Of a stretch of DNA of 64,000 nt, positions 50,783-59,928 are shown in pieces; within the stretch, counting starts at the first letter, position 1; the number at the start of each line of letters is the position of its first letter. A model generated the notes under the pieces. The model was not told the DNA's origin, made no database searches, and worked only from the letters and a program-made list of their open reading frames with translations. The position numbers and the translations under genes were made by a program. Source of the DNA: Bog-159 sp049511415 (GTDB taxonomy: Bacteria > Acidobacteriota > Terriglobia > Bryobacterales > Bryobacteraceae); assembly GCA_049511415.1 (NCBI GenBank), contig JBEKYC010000002.1:159811-223810 (forward strand), given 5' to 3'.

Positions 50783-53700
50783 TCAGAAACGCAGATGGGC
50801 CGCCACCTGCAGGACGCGCGCCGGCGCGGTGGTCGTGATCTGGCCGAACGTAAGATCGGAGATGCCCGTGTCCGGACTCGAAAACTGGGTATGGTTGAAA
50901 ACGTTGAAGGCATCACCGCGTAATTCCAACACGGCGTTTTCGCGAATGTGGAACTTTTTGGCCAGAGCCAAATCCAGGTTGGTCGCGCCCGGCCCGCGGA
51001 ACGAGTTGCGTCCCAAAGTTCCATAAGTAAAGTACGGAAGCTGAGCGGCGTTCTGGTTCGCAATTTTGTCCAACGCAAGCAGGTTGGTATTGGAGAGACT
51101 GTTCGGATTGAAGTAATAGTTGCCGGAGTTGCCGTTGATATTCTGATAGGACTCCGGATTCATAATTCCCACCGAACTGCCGACCAGGTCGGCATGCACC
51201 AGGCCCGCATCGCCTGCCCCCGAGGGTCCGGGGTCACCAGGTGTGGTGCTGAGACCGGCGAACACATCCAGTGGGAAGCCGGTGTGATAGGTAAAGATGG
51301 GATAGAGACTCCATCCGGAAGTCAGTGCCTTGGGGCCGCTCTGCCAAAGGTGATCGAACGGCAGGTCCCATCCGCCTGAGATCACTAAGGCGTCGCGCAC
51401 ATCCGTGTCGCCGGAACCGTAGAACGCGTTGGGGTCGTAAGCCGGCACCTCGCTGTTGCGCTCGCGGAATCCGGAAACGTTGTCCAGTTCGTGAGACCAG
51501 GTGTAACCCACGGTGAAGAAACTGGAGCCCCAGCCGTGCATGTCGGCGAGGGTTCTCCGCAGATTGACCGTCATGCCGTTATAGTTGGCGTGAGTGATGT
51601 TTTGGAACTCATCGAGGTAGTTAAAGTTCGGGTCAGTCCGCTGGTTGGTGCCCAGCGGAAATGGATTGACATCCACCAGGCCGGTCAGCCCGTGTGCCTG
51701 GTAGCCTAAGTAGGAAACCTCCAGCACCATGGCGCCTGCAAGCTGCTGCTGCAGCGAAAAATTGTACTGGTAAACGTAGGGCGTGCGCAGGTGCGGATCG
51801 ACGAAGAAGACGCCGCCGCCGCCGAACGGAATCAGGCCTTCGGCCGCGAAATTGACGCTGCTGGAAGGCGGTTTGGAGGGAAATGGATCGGGAGAGCCGG
51901 TCGCCCCGTAGGGGTTGGACAGAAAATCCGGCGCGCTGGTCGGGCTGGTCGACGGCGCGAAGAGATCGGCATACCCGAAGAACGGCGGCTGTCCGTTGAA
52001 CTGCAGGTTGTCTTCGCCCTTCAGGATGTCGTAGAACACGCCAAAGCCGCCGCGCACGCTGGTCTTGCCGTTTCCAAAGACGTCCCAGGCAAATCCGGCC
52101 CGCGGCGCCCAGTCACGACGATCGGGGAAGTTGGAGCCTTTGGGCGCGCCGGGATCGCCCGGAAATACCAGCCCCTCCGGGGCGTCCGGGAAACGCGTGG
52201 ATTGCAAGCCCGGAATGAAGGAGAAAGTCCGTCCCTGCGTGTCGTACTTCGGCTGCGCGTATTCGTAGCGGAGGCCCAGCGTCAGCGTGAAGCGCGGCGA
52301 AACCTTCCAGGTGTCCTGAGCGTAGCCCGCGTATTGATCCGAGCGAATGTTGGAGGGCGCCTTGCTGGACTCGTACATTTCGTCCGGCAACCCCATGACG
52401 AAATCGGCTAAGTCGAACCCCGAGCCCACATAAGTGCCAGGGCCATAGAAGTTGAACGAACCATCCACAAAGAAGTCATACACCGTATTGTTCTGATAGG
52501 GTGAAAAATAGAAACCGAATTTCCAGTTGTGGCGGCCCTTAGTCCATGAAACGTTGTCATACACGGCATAGGTGTTATTGACTTCGCGGGTAGGTCCCTG
52601 GTAGCTGTAGCCTACGCTCATCCCCGTGCCATAGAAGAACAAAAGAGGGGGCCCGGTATTTTGATCGGGGGTAATATTGATGCCGAGCTGGCTGGCATCC
52701 GGTTGCGTGTTTGCGGGAATATCCTGCTTGTGGTCCAGCCGCTGCGCGGTCACTCGCAATTCGTTCAACAAGGCGGGCGTGAAGGTATGGGTATACGCCA
52801 GCGTACCCGAGAAAATGTCGTCTCCGCGAGAGATCGGGAAACCAGGCACATTGTTGTTCCAGAACGGATACTGTTGCGGGTAGAGCTCGTGGCTGAAAGT
52901 AAAGCTCAAAATATCCCTTACCGTGGCGTTGTAGTCCGCTTTGCCGAGATATTCATTGTAGTTCGCGACCTCCGGCGCCTCGGGAGTCAAGTAGCCGGAA
53001 GGCGTGATAGGGATCAGGTTGTTGGCGAAATAAGCCTTGGCCACCGGTGAGATACTGTTGGGATCGATGATGCCTTGCGCGGCCAGCGCCGGATTAGGCT
53101 GGTAATAGGGGTTAGTCGCCAGGAAATTGGCCACTTGTTGCTGTCCGGCAGTCCCTGAGAAATTGCCTTGCGCTTCCGCCGGCGTGTAAACAGTGGTTTC
53201 GCTAAGGACGTCTTCGGACGTCTGCCGCTGGCCTTCATAGGAAAAGAAGAAGAAGAGCTTATTGCGGCCGTTCACGACTTTGGGGATCACGATGGGGCCG
53301 CCCACTGTGCCTCCGAACTGGTTGCGCTTCAGCACGGGGTTCGCCAAGCCCTGTTCATTGTTGAAGAACAGGTTGGCGTCCATGTCCTGATTGCGCAGAT
53401 AGTCGTACGCGGTGCCATGGATGCTGTTTGTGCCGCTTTTCGTCACGATGCTCACAATGCCACCCGCGTTGCGGCCATATTCGGCGCTGTAGTTGTTCTC
53501 CAGCACCTTAAACTCCGCCACGGCGTCCGGGTTCGGATTTGCGACGACGGCATTATTGAGCAAGCTGTTGTTATTGCCGCCATCCAGCAGATAGGTCACC
53601 GAATCGGTGCGCTGGCCGCCGATGCTATAGCTCCCGGCCGCACTCGAATCGGGATTGGTGGGGGTCACACCGGGTTGGGTCTTGAGCAGATCCAGCGTGT

Positions 53701-54160
53701 TGCGCCCATTCAAGGGCAACTCGAAAATCGCCTCTCCCGATACCACCGCGCCGATCGTGGCGCTCTCCGTGTCGACCAGGCTGGCGGTGCTTTCCACCAC
53801 CACGGTATCGGACAGTTTTCCGACCGGAAGCTGGATGTCCACGCGCATCGACTGATTGATTTCCAGCGGGTTCTTGGGCACCACGGTGACCTTCTCGAAT
53901 CCGCTGGCGGATGCGGTGACCTGGTACTGGCCAATGGGCAGCGAGAGCGCCTGATAGAGGCCGGACGCGTCGGTCTTGACGTCTTTGCTCACGTTGGTGG
54001 CACGGTTAGCTACCGTCACCGTGGCATTAGCCACAACGGCCCCGGACGGGTCGGTTACTATGCCGGTAATCTTACCGGTTGCGTCTTGGGACCAAAGGCA
54101 AACCGGAATCAACACGGCGCCAAGAATGGATGCACCTATTGCGCGGACGGCACTAAGCAT
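50783..54160 (-). CDS. Oar-like TonB-dependent outer-membrane receptor with carboxypeptidase-regulatory domain
   Basis: A 1125-residue outer-membrane protein. After the signal peptide (to about residue 25), a carboxypeptidase-regulatory domain spans 28-115 (GKITGIVTDPSGAVVANATV, TDASGLYQALSLPIGQYQVT), then a plug domain with LPLNGRNTLDLLKTQPGV and DGGNNNSLLNN, and a long barrel ending in AAHLRF with a terminal phenylalanine for BAM recognition. Proteins of this type are very numerous in acidobacteria and probably import glycans or other large substrates; the ligand is unknown. AAAGGGG precedes the start. Confidence 0.9.
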   Translation of the reverse strand: MLSAVRAIGASILGAVLIPVCLWSQDATGKITGIVTDPSGAVVANATVTVANRATNVSKDVKTDASGLYQALSLPIGQYQVTASASGFEKVTVVPKNPLEINQSMRVDIQLPVGKLSDTVVVESTASLVDTESATIGAVVSGEAIFELPLNGRNTLDLLKTQPGVTPTNPDSSAAGSYSIGGQRTDSVTYLLDGGNNNSLLNNAVVANPNPDAVAEFKVLENNYSAEYGRNAGGIVSIVTKSGTNSIHGTAYDYLRNQDMDANLFFNNEQGLANPVLKRNQFGGTVGGPIVIPKVVNGRNKLFFFFSYEGQRQTSEDVLSETTVYTPAEAQGNFSGTAGQQQVANFLATNPYYQPNPALAAQGIIDPNSISPVAKAYFANNLIPITPSGYLTPEAPEVANYNEYLGKADYNATVRDILSFTFSHELYPQQYPFWNNNVPGFPISRGDDIFSGTLAYTHTFTPALLNELRVTAQRLDHKQDIPANTQPDASQLGINITPDQNTGPPLLFFYGTGMSVGYSYQGPTREVNNTYAVYDNVSWTKGRHNWKFGFYFSPYQNNTVYDFFVDGSFNFYGPGTYVGSGFDLADFVMGLPDEMYESSKAPSNIRSDQYAGYAQDTWKVSPRFTLTLGLRYEYAQPKYDTQGRTFSFIPGLQSTRFPDAPEGLVFPGDPGAPKGSNFPDRRDWAPRAGFAWDVFGNGKTSVRGGFGVFYDILKGEDNLQFNGQPPFFGYADLFAPSTSPTSAPDFLSNPYGATGSPDPFPSKPPSSSVNFAAEGLIPFGGGGVFFVDPHLRTPYVYQYNFSLQQQLAGAMVLEVSYLGYQAHGLTGLVDVNPFPLGTNQRTDPNFNYLDEFQNITHANYNGMTVNLRRTLADMHGWGSSFFTVGYTWSHELDNVSGFRERNSEVPAYDPNAFYGSGDTDVRDALVISGGWDLPFDHLWQSGPKALTSGWSLYPIFTYHTGFPLDVFAGLSTTPGDPGPSGAGDAGLVHADLVGSSVGIMNPESYQNINGNSGNYYFNPNSLSNTNLLALDKIANQNAAQLPYFTYGTLGRNSFRGPGATNLDLALAKKFHIRENAVLELRGDAFNVFNHTQFSSPDTGISDLTFGQITTTAPARVLQVAAHLRF

Positions 54161-54302
54161 ATTGCAACCCCTTTAACTCGGCTTGCTAAAATTTGATGTA
54201 GGGTAGCACGAGTGCGCTCCCGTCGCAAGTAGATGCGCCGTCCTAATTCGCACCTCTACGCGGTGGTGCTATCTTTGACAAGCGGATTCGCTTAGGCGGA
54301 CC

Positions 54303-54308
54303 TACAAT
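54303..54308 (+). promoter_or_regulatory. -10 element TACAAT, six bases before ATG
   Basis: TACAAT is followed by AGAGTT and the ATG at 54315. A TTGACA at 54275-54280 is present but 22 bases upstream, too far for a standard -35. Leaderless translation is likely. Confidence 0.5.
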
Positions 54309-54314
54309 AGAGTT

Positions 54315-54545
54315 ATGGGCGACAAGATCCTCCAGCTCGTGGACTTCTTTCTGGAGCGCCCCCCTCTAACCGGAGCGTTGGTTTGCGGAGCCTTATACTT
54401 GCTCAAACGCTCTCGGAAGACGCCTCTCAACGATTCCGAACGTCAGCACGCGTTGGAAGTCTCCGAATCTCAGCGAACCTATGCCGAGAAGATGTACGAC
54501 CCACCGGCCGAAGACGAAGAGCCTGCCCGCCTGGACCAGCGATAG
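54315..54545 (+). CDS. Small hypothetical protein with one hydrophobic segment
   Basis: A 76-residue protein. Residues 16-31 (PPLTGALVCGALYLLK) may form a short membrane segment; the rest is polar and ends in an acidic tail (DPPAEDEEPARLDQR). No family is recognised. Support for it being real comes from the promoter placed exactly six bases before its ATG and from normal codon use. It stands alone between the receptor and the convergent cytochrome P460 gene. Confidence 0.5.
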   Translation: MGDKILQLVDFFLERPPLTGALVCGALYLLKRSRKTPLNDSERQHALEVSESQRTYAEKMYDPPAEDEEPARLDQR

Positions 54546-54554
54546 ACTGCCATT

Positions 54555-55115
54555 TCACCGCGCCTGCAACGTGCCTTTGTCGCGGGCCACGGTCAGCAGC
54601 GTGGGATAGAATTGCACGAACGTATGGTCCACCGCGCCGTGCTCCGCGTGGCAGGAGTAGCATTCCGCCGTAGCGGGCAGCAGCTTCCCAGGGGCTGTCC
54701 CCTTGCCCAGGCTGAAGAAAGCCCACTTTGCCGGGAACCGGCCGGCGTCCTTTACTTCGGCTTCCAGGCCCAGCAGTTCGCTCTGAAAATGCCCGGACTG
54801 GTTGATCGAACCTTTGGACGACGACGCACGCACCTCGATCAGCAGCACGGTCTGGTCGGGCCATGTGCCGGTTTCCAGAAACGACTTGTATGCCGCGGGC
54901 GAGGCAAAGACGTTATCGAATCGAGGCGCATCATCGGCTTTGGCTGCCAGGGGTCCGTAGTTCATCGCCAGCCCGGAGCTCAGAAACACCCACTCCCGGT
55001 AGTTGGCCGGGAACAACAGTTCGCCCTTGTCGTTGTACCGCGGCCCGTCGGCGCCCGTCAACACCGCTGTTGTCATGAGCACGGCTGCCGCGATCCCTAC
55101 GCGTGTAGTTTTCAT
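54555..55115 (-). CDS. Cytochrome P460-family protein
   Basis: A 186-residue periplasmic protein with a signal peptide (MKTTRVGIAAAVLMTTAVL). LLFPANYREWVFLSSGLAMNYGP is the family opening, and the heme motif CYSCH lies about 35 residues from the end, followed by AEHGAVDHTFVQFYPTLL. Cytochromes P460 oxidise hydroxylamine or similar nitrogen compounds in some bacteria; in soil acidobacteria the role is unproven. The start is the ATG at 55115 with GGAGAAGAGAAG upstream. It follows the ADOP permease on the same strand after 24 bases. Confidence 0.83.
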   Translation of the reverse strand: MKTTRVGIAAAVLMTTAVLTGADGPRYNDKGELLFPANYREWVFLSSGLAMNYGPLAAKADDAPRFDNVFASPAAYKSFLETGTWPDQTVLLIEVRASSSKGSINQSGHFQSELLGLEAEVKDAGRFPAKWAFFSLGKGTAPGKLLPATAECYSCHAEHGAVDHTFVQFYPTLLTVARDKGTLQAR

Positions 55116-55139
55116 CTCTTCTCTTCTCCTGAACAATCG

Positions 55140-57782
55140 TTATTCGCAGCGCAGGGCAATCTGCGGATCGATCCGCGCCGCGCGCCGCGCGGGCACATAA
55201 GCGGCCGCCAGCGCCGCCAGCCCCAGTAATGTGGAAACAGCCAGATAAGTCGACAGGTCGGTGGGGGTGATTTCGAACAGCAATGCTTTCAGCGTGCCGG
55301 TGAGCGCCATCGCCCCGGCCACCCCGATTGCCAGGCCGCACGCCACCAGGATCATCCCACGCCGGATTACGATCCCCAGGATGTCCAGCGGCGCAGCGCC
55401 CAGCGCCATGCGGATGCCGATTTCGCGTATGCCCTGCCTTACCGAAAGAGCCAGCATCGAACCGATGCCCGCGACGGCGATCACCAGCGCCAACGCGGCG
55501 AACAAGCCGAAAAGCCGCGCCGTCGTGCGCGGCGCCGAAACCGAGTCAGATCGCACCTCGTCCAGCGTCTTCACCATCGTCACCGAGATTTCCGGGTCGA
55601 TCTCCCGAATGGAGCGCCGCAATTGGTTGGCCAGAACCGCCGGATCGCCCGCCGTCCGCACCAGGATGCTGCCGGGCATCCCGGTCTGCGCCAGCGGCGT
55701 ATACAGTTGCTCGGGAGCCTCGCGCCCCAGTCCGAATTCCTTGACGTCGCCTACCAGCCCCACGATCGTGATCCAGCTCTTGCCGTCGAATGAGATGCGT
55801 CTCCCGACCGGGTCTTGCGCGCCCCAACGTTTGCGGGCCATCCCGCGGCTGATTATCGCCACCGGCAGCGCGTCCTGATGATCGGCGTCCTGGAAAAGCC
55901 GGCCCCGCACCAGCGGAATGCCCAGCGTCTTGAAATAATTCGGCGTGACCGTGCGGAGATTGGCCGCCGGCGGCACTTCGGCATCCGATTCTATTCTGCC
56001 CTCGATGTGGAAGGTCTGGTCCATGCCATTCATGCCGAACGTATCCGGATCCAACGGAAAACTGGACGCGACCGCCGCCGCCGAAACCCCCGGCTGCGAC
56101 TCCACCTTCTCCAGCAGCCGTTTCGCAACCAATGTGGCCAGTGCAGTCTTGTTGTACTTCGTCCAGTTCAGGTCGAAGCCCACGGCCAGCACCTTTTGCG
56201 GCACAAATCCGGGATCGACCTGCTGTAAGTGGATAAAGCTGCGGACCATCAATCCCGCGCCGATCAGCAGCATGTAGGAGAATCCCACCTGGGCCGCGAT
56301 GAGGGCCCCGCGCATCAGGTTGCGGCGCGCCGTCGAACCGGCCTGCATGCCGCCCTCTTTCAGCCCTTTGGCCAGATCCGCGCGCGTGTACCAGGCCGAG
56401 AGCGAACCGAAGACCATCGTGGTAGCGGCGGCGCACAGCGCGGCGAACAACAGGACCCAGCGATCGATGCCGATCTCCCGAGCGCGCGGCGTCAACTGCG
56501 AAACAAAATCTTTCAACAGGTTCAAGCTGCCGGCTGCGAAGACAGTCCCTACCCCCGCCGCCAGCAGCGCCAGCAGGAAACTTTCCGTCAACAGTTGCCG
56601 CAGCAGGCGGCCGCCGCCCGCTCCCACCGCCGTCCGGATCACCAGTTCGCGCTCGCGTTGCGCCATGCGCGCCAGCGTCAGATTGGCGACGTTGGCGCAG
56701 GCGATCAGCAGCACGAAGACGGCCGCGCCCAGCAGCACCAGAAGCATCGGCCGGGCGCGCCGCGTGAGTTCACTGCGCAGCGCCAGGGACGTAATGCCAA
56801 AGCCCACGGTTCGCGGATACGATTTCGGGTAGGCGCGCCCCAGCCCGGATGCGATCGCCGCCAGATCCGCGTGGCATTGCTCCACGCGCACGCCGGATTT
56901 GAGCCGTCCGAACAGGCTCATCATATGCGCGTCGCGGTTGGCAATCACGCGCTGCGACGAGCGGAAGGGGCACGCCGACACGGGCATGTACACGTCGTTG
57001 TCATTCGGATATTGCGGAATCGGCGGCAGCACGCCCACCACCGTGTGCACCCGGTCGTTCATCCGGTATGTCTTGCCCACGATCGCGGGATCGCCGCGTT
57101 CCTCGTTCTTCCAGAATTCGTAACCGAGCAGCAGCACCGCCGGGGCGCCGGGACTATCGTCGTCCGCGCGGAACGTCCGCCCCAGCAGCGGCTTGACGCC
57201 GAACATATCGAAGAATCCGGCCGAGACCACCCCCGTGCGCACGCGGTGCGCCTCCGTCCCGCCCAGCAGCGTGAAAGTCATGCTGTGATACTCGGCCAGT
57301 TCGCTGAGCGTGTGGTTCTGCTTGCGATAGTCGTCGATCTCCTGCACCGAGAAGCGGATGTCGTCCTGGCCGAGTTTGACGGCTTGCTGCCGCAGGATCA
57401 CCAGTTGGTTTCCCTCCGCGTACGGCAGAGGCTTCAGCAGCACCGACTCAACCACGCTGAATATGGCGGTATTCGCGCCGATTCCGAGTCCCAGAATCAT
57501 GACGGCGGATAATGTGTACCCGGGGTTGTGGCGCATCATGCGCAAGGCATAACGCGTGTCCCGAGACAGCACGCTGCCGTGTTCGCGCGGCGCCATACGA
57601 AAAATGTCCAGAATCGTAGCGCCCCAGATGCGCGACAATCCCCAAAGCCCGCGCTCGCGCCGTGCGTCCGCGCGCTGTTCGCGAAAGACTTCTTCCATAT
57701 CACCGCCGAATTCGCTGCGAAAATCGAACGGCAGCACGCGCAAGACGGCGCGGTATAGACGATCCGCCAGCCGTGTCATCAT
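55140..57782 (-). CDS. ADOP-family orphan ABC permease (MacB/FtsX-like, duplicated)
   Basis: An 880-residue protein. An N-terminal prefix (LADRLYRAVLRVLPFDFR, MEEVFREQRADARRERG) precedes two copies of the MacB-periplasmic plus FtsX unit. The first begins DTRYALRMMRHNPGYTLSAV with GIGANTAIFSVVESVLLKPLP; the second begins ARRNLMRGALIAAQVGFSYML. FtsX helices include VLLGAAVFVLLIACANVANL and FAALALVIAVAGIGSMLALS. No ATPase gene is adjacent. Acidobacterial duplicated orphan permeases usually follow a PadR gene, as here (one-base overlap). Substrate unknown. Confidence 0.9.
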   Translation of the reverse strand: MMTRLADRLYRAVLRVLPFDFRSEFGGDMEEVFREQRADARRERGLWGLSRIWGATILDIFRMAPREHGSVLSRDTRYALRMMRHNPGYTLSAVMILGLGIGANTAIFSVVESVLLKPLPYAEGNQLVILRQQAVKLGQDDIRFSVQEIDDYRKQNHTLSELAEYHSMTFTLLGGTEAHRVRTGVVSAGFFDMFGVKPLLGRTFRADDDSPGAPAVLLLGYEFWKNEERGDPAIVGKTYRMNDRVHTVVGVLPPIPQYPNDNDVYMPVSACPFRSSQRVIANRDAHMMSLFGRLKSGVRVEQCHADLAAIASGLGRAYPKSYPRTVGFGITSLALRSELTRRARPMLLVLLGAAVFVLLIACANVANLTLARMAQRERELVIRTAVGAGGGRLLRQLLTESFLLALLAAGVGTVFAAGSLNLLKDFVSQLTPRAREIGIDRWVLLFAALCAAATTMVFGSLSAWYTRADLAKGLKEGGMQAGSTARRNLMRGALIAAQVGFSYMLLIGAGLMVRSFIHLQQVDPGFVPQKVLAVGFDLNWTKYNKTALATLVAKRLLEKVESQPGVSAAAVASSFPLDPDTFGMNGMDQTFHIEGRIESDAEVPPAANLRTVTPNYFKTLGIPLVRGRLFQDADHQDALPVAIISRGMARKRWGAQDPVGRRISFDGKSWITIVGLVGDVKEFGLGREAPEQLYTPLAQTGMPGSILVRTAGDPAVLANQLRRSIREIDPEISVTMVKTLDEVRSDSVSAPRTTARLFGLFAALALVIAVAGIGSMLALSVRQGIREIGIRMALGAAPLDILGIVIRRGMILVACGLAIGVAGAMALTGTLKALLFEITPTDLSTYLAVSTLLGLAALAAAYVPARRAARIDPQIALRCE

Positions 57783-58132
57783 TAGGCGCCCCTCAAAACC
57801 TGAAGCAACCGCTTGGAGCGCGCGCGCGCCAGCAATTTCTCCAGCCGCCGCGTCTCCTCCACCGCTACCGCGCGGCCATCGCCGGTCAGGCGGTAGTAGC
57901 GCCGCCGCTGGTCGTCATGCTCGGGGGCGTGGCGCCCGGTGAGTTCCACGATCAGCCCTTCTTCGAGCAGCCTCTTGATGACGCCGTAGAGCGTGCCGGT
58001 GCTGAGATGCACCTCGCCGCCGGAGTGCTCCCCGACTTCCTTTAGAATGGCATAGCCATGTTTATCGCCATCCGCCAGCGCTAATAAGACATGGAACATG
58101 GCGGGCGTCAGGCCGGCCTGAGAATTCGGCAT
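57782..58132 (-). CDS. PadR-family transcriptional regulator
   Basis: A 116-residue regulator with the PadR winged helix: FHVLLALADGDKHGYAIL, STGTLYGVIKRLLEEGLI and RRRYYRLTGDGRAVA. PadR proteins are ligand-controlled repressors, here presumably controlling themselves and the downstream orphan permease. Start at the ATG 58132, preceded by GGAGAGGAA. Its stop overlaps the permease start by one base. A 21-bp dyad at 58164-58184 is a candidate operator. Confidence 0.92.
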   Translation of the reverse strand: MPNSQAGLTPAMFHVLLALADGDKHGYAILKEVGEHSGGEVHLSTGTLYGVIKRLLEEGLIVELTGRHAPEHDDQRRRYYRLTGDGRAVAVEETRRLEKLLARARSKRLLQVLRGA

Positions 58133-58163
58133 TTCCTCTCCACCGCGACTATGGCGTCGCAAA

Positions 58164-58184
58164 CTATATCGTTAACCAATATAG
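58164..58184. promoter_or_regulatory. 21-bp dyad upstream of padR
   Basis: CTATAT and ATATAG bracket a 9-base centre with GTTAAC, giving a near-perfect 21-bp inverted repeat 32 bases before the padR start. The minus-strand -10 probably overlaps it. This is the size and position expected of an autoregulatory PadR operator. Confidence 0.55.
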
Positions 58185-58335
58185 CGTATGACGAGGCAGA
58201 TCGCAAAAGGATAGGAGTCTGGATTATCTGAAACAGGCCCGGCTGTTGAGACGCTTGGTGGCCGGATGACCATCGCGCGCCGAGGCCGACTATAGCGACG
58301 CCAACTCCGGGACGCAAGCCGCGGGCACCAGTTGC

Positions 58336-59097
58336 CTATCTGAGCACTACAAGTTCCGGGCGCTCGCCCAAAGCGGACAAGTGCCCTGGCTGGATCGGCA
58401 TCTGATCCCATTGCCGTCCATCCAGAAGGCGCCCCGTCCGAGATTTGAAAACACCACCCCACTGCTTAAAGAAAAATGGAACACCAGCCGACACGCAAAG
58501 GTCCCGAACTCCTTGAACCCAAGCGGATTCCAGCGCACGGGCGTGCGGACCAGATTCCCCGCCGACAATGACCCAATCAATGCCGCGCAACTCCAGCTTG
58601 TGGAGCGGTCCCAGAAGCGGCTCGATGCTGAGAAATTTGACGGCCGCCCCGGTTCTCCTCAGGTCATCCACACGAAACAGATAATCTTCGCTTTCTACGC
58701 TCACTCCCATCCAGACCTGTGGCTGCCAATGCAAGTGCCGGTTCAATTCGAGCAGCCGTTTGGAACGCTTAGTCAGCACCTGATACTGGTGCCAATGAGC
58801 CTGTTTCATAACGGCGAACACCTCTTTTATATACGCCGTGGGGACCTCCTCATGAAACAAGTCGCTCATGCTGTTGACGAATATTCTTCGCGGCTTCCGC
58901 CATTGCAGCGGATGCTCCAACATCTGGGGCTGCAGAGTCAGGTCGAAGCCATTTCGATAGTTCTTCTGGCCCATCGCCTGCAGTCGATGCGCTAAGCGCT
59001 CGGCATAGCAGAACTTGCAGCCGGGACTGACCTTGGAGCAGCCAGTTACTGGGTTCCATGTTGCGTCCGTCCATTCAATATGTGAGCCGTTTGCCAT
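58336..59097 (-). CDS. DUF5131 (phage Gp37/Gp68-like) three-Cys-motif protein
   Basis: A 253-residue protein of the Gp37/Gp68 family. The start IEWTDATWNPVTGC and the cysteines C20, C27 and C30 (CX6CX2C in CSKVSPGCKFC) form the three-Cys motif, which probably binds an iron-sulfur cluster; FVNSMSDLFHEEVP and WVIVGGESGPHAR are family signatures of a partial TIM-barrel, radical-SAM-like fold. The ATG at 59097 directly follows the TcmP stop with no gap. The biochemical activity is not known. The DNA is lower in GC than the neighbours. Confidence 0.85.
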   Translation of the reverse strand: MANGSHIEWTDATWNPVTGCSKVSPGCKFCYAERLAHRLQAMGQKNYRNGFDLTLQPQMLEHPLQWRKPRRIFVNSMSDLFHEEVPTAYIKEVFAVMKQAHWHQYQVLTKRSKRLLELNRHLHWQPQVWMGVSVESEDYLFRVDDLRRTGAAVKFLSIEPLLGPLHKLELRGIDWVIVGGESGPHARALESAWVQGVRDLCVSAGVPFFFKQWGGVFKSRTGRLLDGRQWDQMPIQPGHLSALGERPELVVLR

Positions 59098-59928
59098 CTA
59101 GACTCCCTGTAGCTTGCGGTACTTATTGAATATATCGACCACTATGTCGTGCCCTGTCTTGTTCGGTGAGACAAAAAACAAGTAGTAGATAGTGGCACCC
59201 TGATCGTTTAGAAACGGCAAGGGATCAGGCACGAACTGAAACCCCGCTTTAGCGATAAGCCGGCTTCGGTACGCATCGGCAATCTTCGCGTTTGAGTCCG
59301 AAAGCTTGACCTGCCGATCCTCGCCAAACAAATCGCCTTGTTCAGCGTAAATCGCGCTCCGCCATGACTCGTCGCCCCAAAACTTATTCATGCGTCCGAC
59401 CTGGCGCGGCTGCGCCCTCTCAGGATGATGGAGCAGAACGTTCATATTCATGTCCATCACCATAAAGTTCAGGAAGATCTCAACTGATTTCATGCGGCTC
59501 GCAGCCGCGACTACGTCCCACGCTATATCGATGCCGTAGGGGTCCAAGAGGCAAAGGGCGCGACGAAATTGTTCCCATCGCGCATTGGGCAATAACCTAA
59601 GCAAGACCTCGTTGCAGTCGCCCTCATGCACAGGTACGTCTTTGCGGCCCGGAGCATAGGTGCGGAGCTTTTCCGCCCTGGCTGGATTGAGATCGACGAA
59701 GTGGTACTCTCGAAACGGCGGCATAGTATTCAGCGCGTTCAAAGGGCTGCCAGGAACGATTGCGCCCGAACTCCTCGATTCATGCAGCCCGTACCCTGCG
59801 AACCCGTCGATATACAGATGATAAAGGTTGTGGTCAGTAACAAGCTTCGAATACGCCGGCATGTAATCCCGTATAATCGCGAGCTTCACCTCTGACCATA
59901 GGCCGATCTTGTCCATCTCCGATGGCAT
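59098..59928 (-). CDS. tcmP: Three-Cys-motif partner protein TcmP
   Basis: A protein of about 276 residues, the usual partner of DUF5131 proteins. LYHLYIDGFAGYG (motif I-like), VHEGDCNEVLLRLLP and LCLLDPYGIDIAWDVV suggest a Rossmann fold related to methyltransferases, with DPYG in the position of motif IV. FLNFMVMDMNMN and the ending FFVSPNKTGHDIVVDI are characteristic of the family. The start is taken at the ATG 59928, with AGGA five bases before it; a TTG at 59952 is an alternative. A TACAGT box lies just upstream. Function is not established; a nucleic-acid or tRNA target is plausible. Confidence 0.83.
   Translation of the reverse strand: MPSEMDKIGLWSEVKLAIIRDYMPAYSKLVTDHNLYHLYIDGFAGYGLHESRSSGAIVPGSPLNALNTMPPFREYHFVDLNPARAEKLRTYAPGRKDVPVHEGDCNEVLLRLLPNARWEQFRRALCLLDPYGIDIAWDVVAAASRMKSVEIFLNFMVMDMNMNVLLHHPERAQPRQVGRMNKFWGDESWRSAIYAEQGDLFGEDRQVKLSDSNAKIADAYRSRLIAKAGFQFVPDPLPFLNDQGATIYYLFFVSPNKTGHDIVVDIFNKYRKLQGV

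Noticed and set aside
53168..54196. A 342-residue plus-strand frame
   Set aside because: Antisense to the TonB receptor plug region; no signal peptide or domain.
54275..54308. TTGACA as -35 for the gene at 54315
   Set aside because: Spacing to the TACAAT box is 22 bases, outside the usable range.
56229..57512. A 427-residue plus-strand frame
   Set aside because: Antisense to the ADOP permease, with shadow composition.
58185..58335. Possible gene relic between padR and DUF5131 (a short frame ending ARLLRRLVAG)
   Set aside because: Too short and without a recognisable family; treated as plain intergenic sequence.
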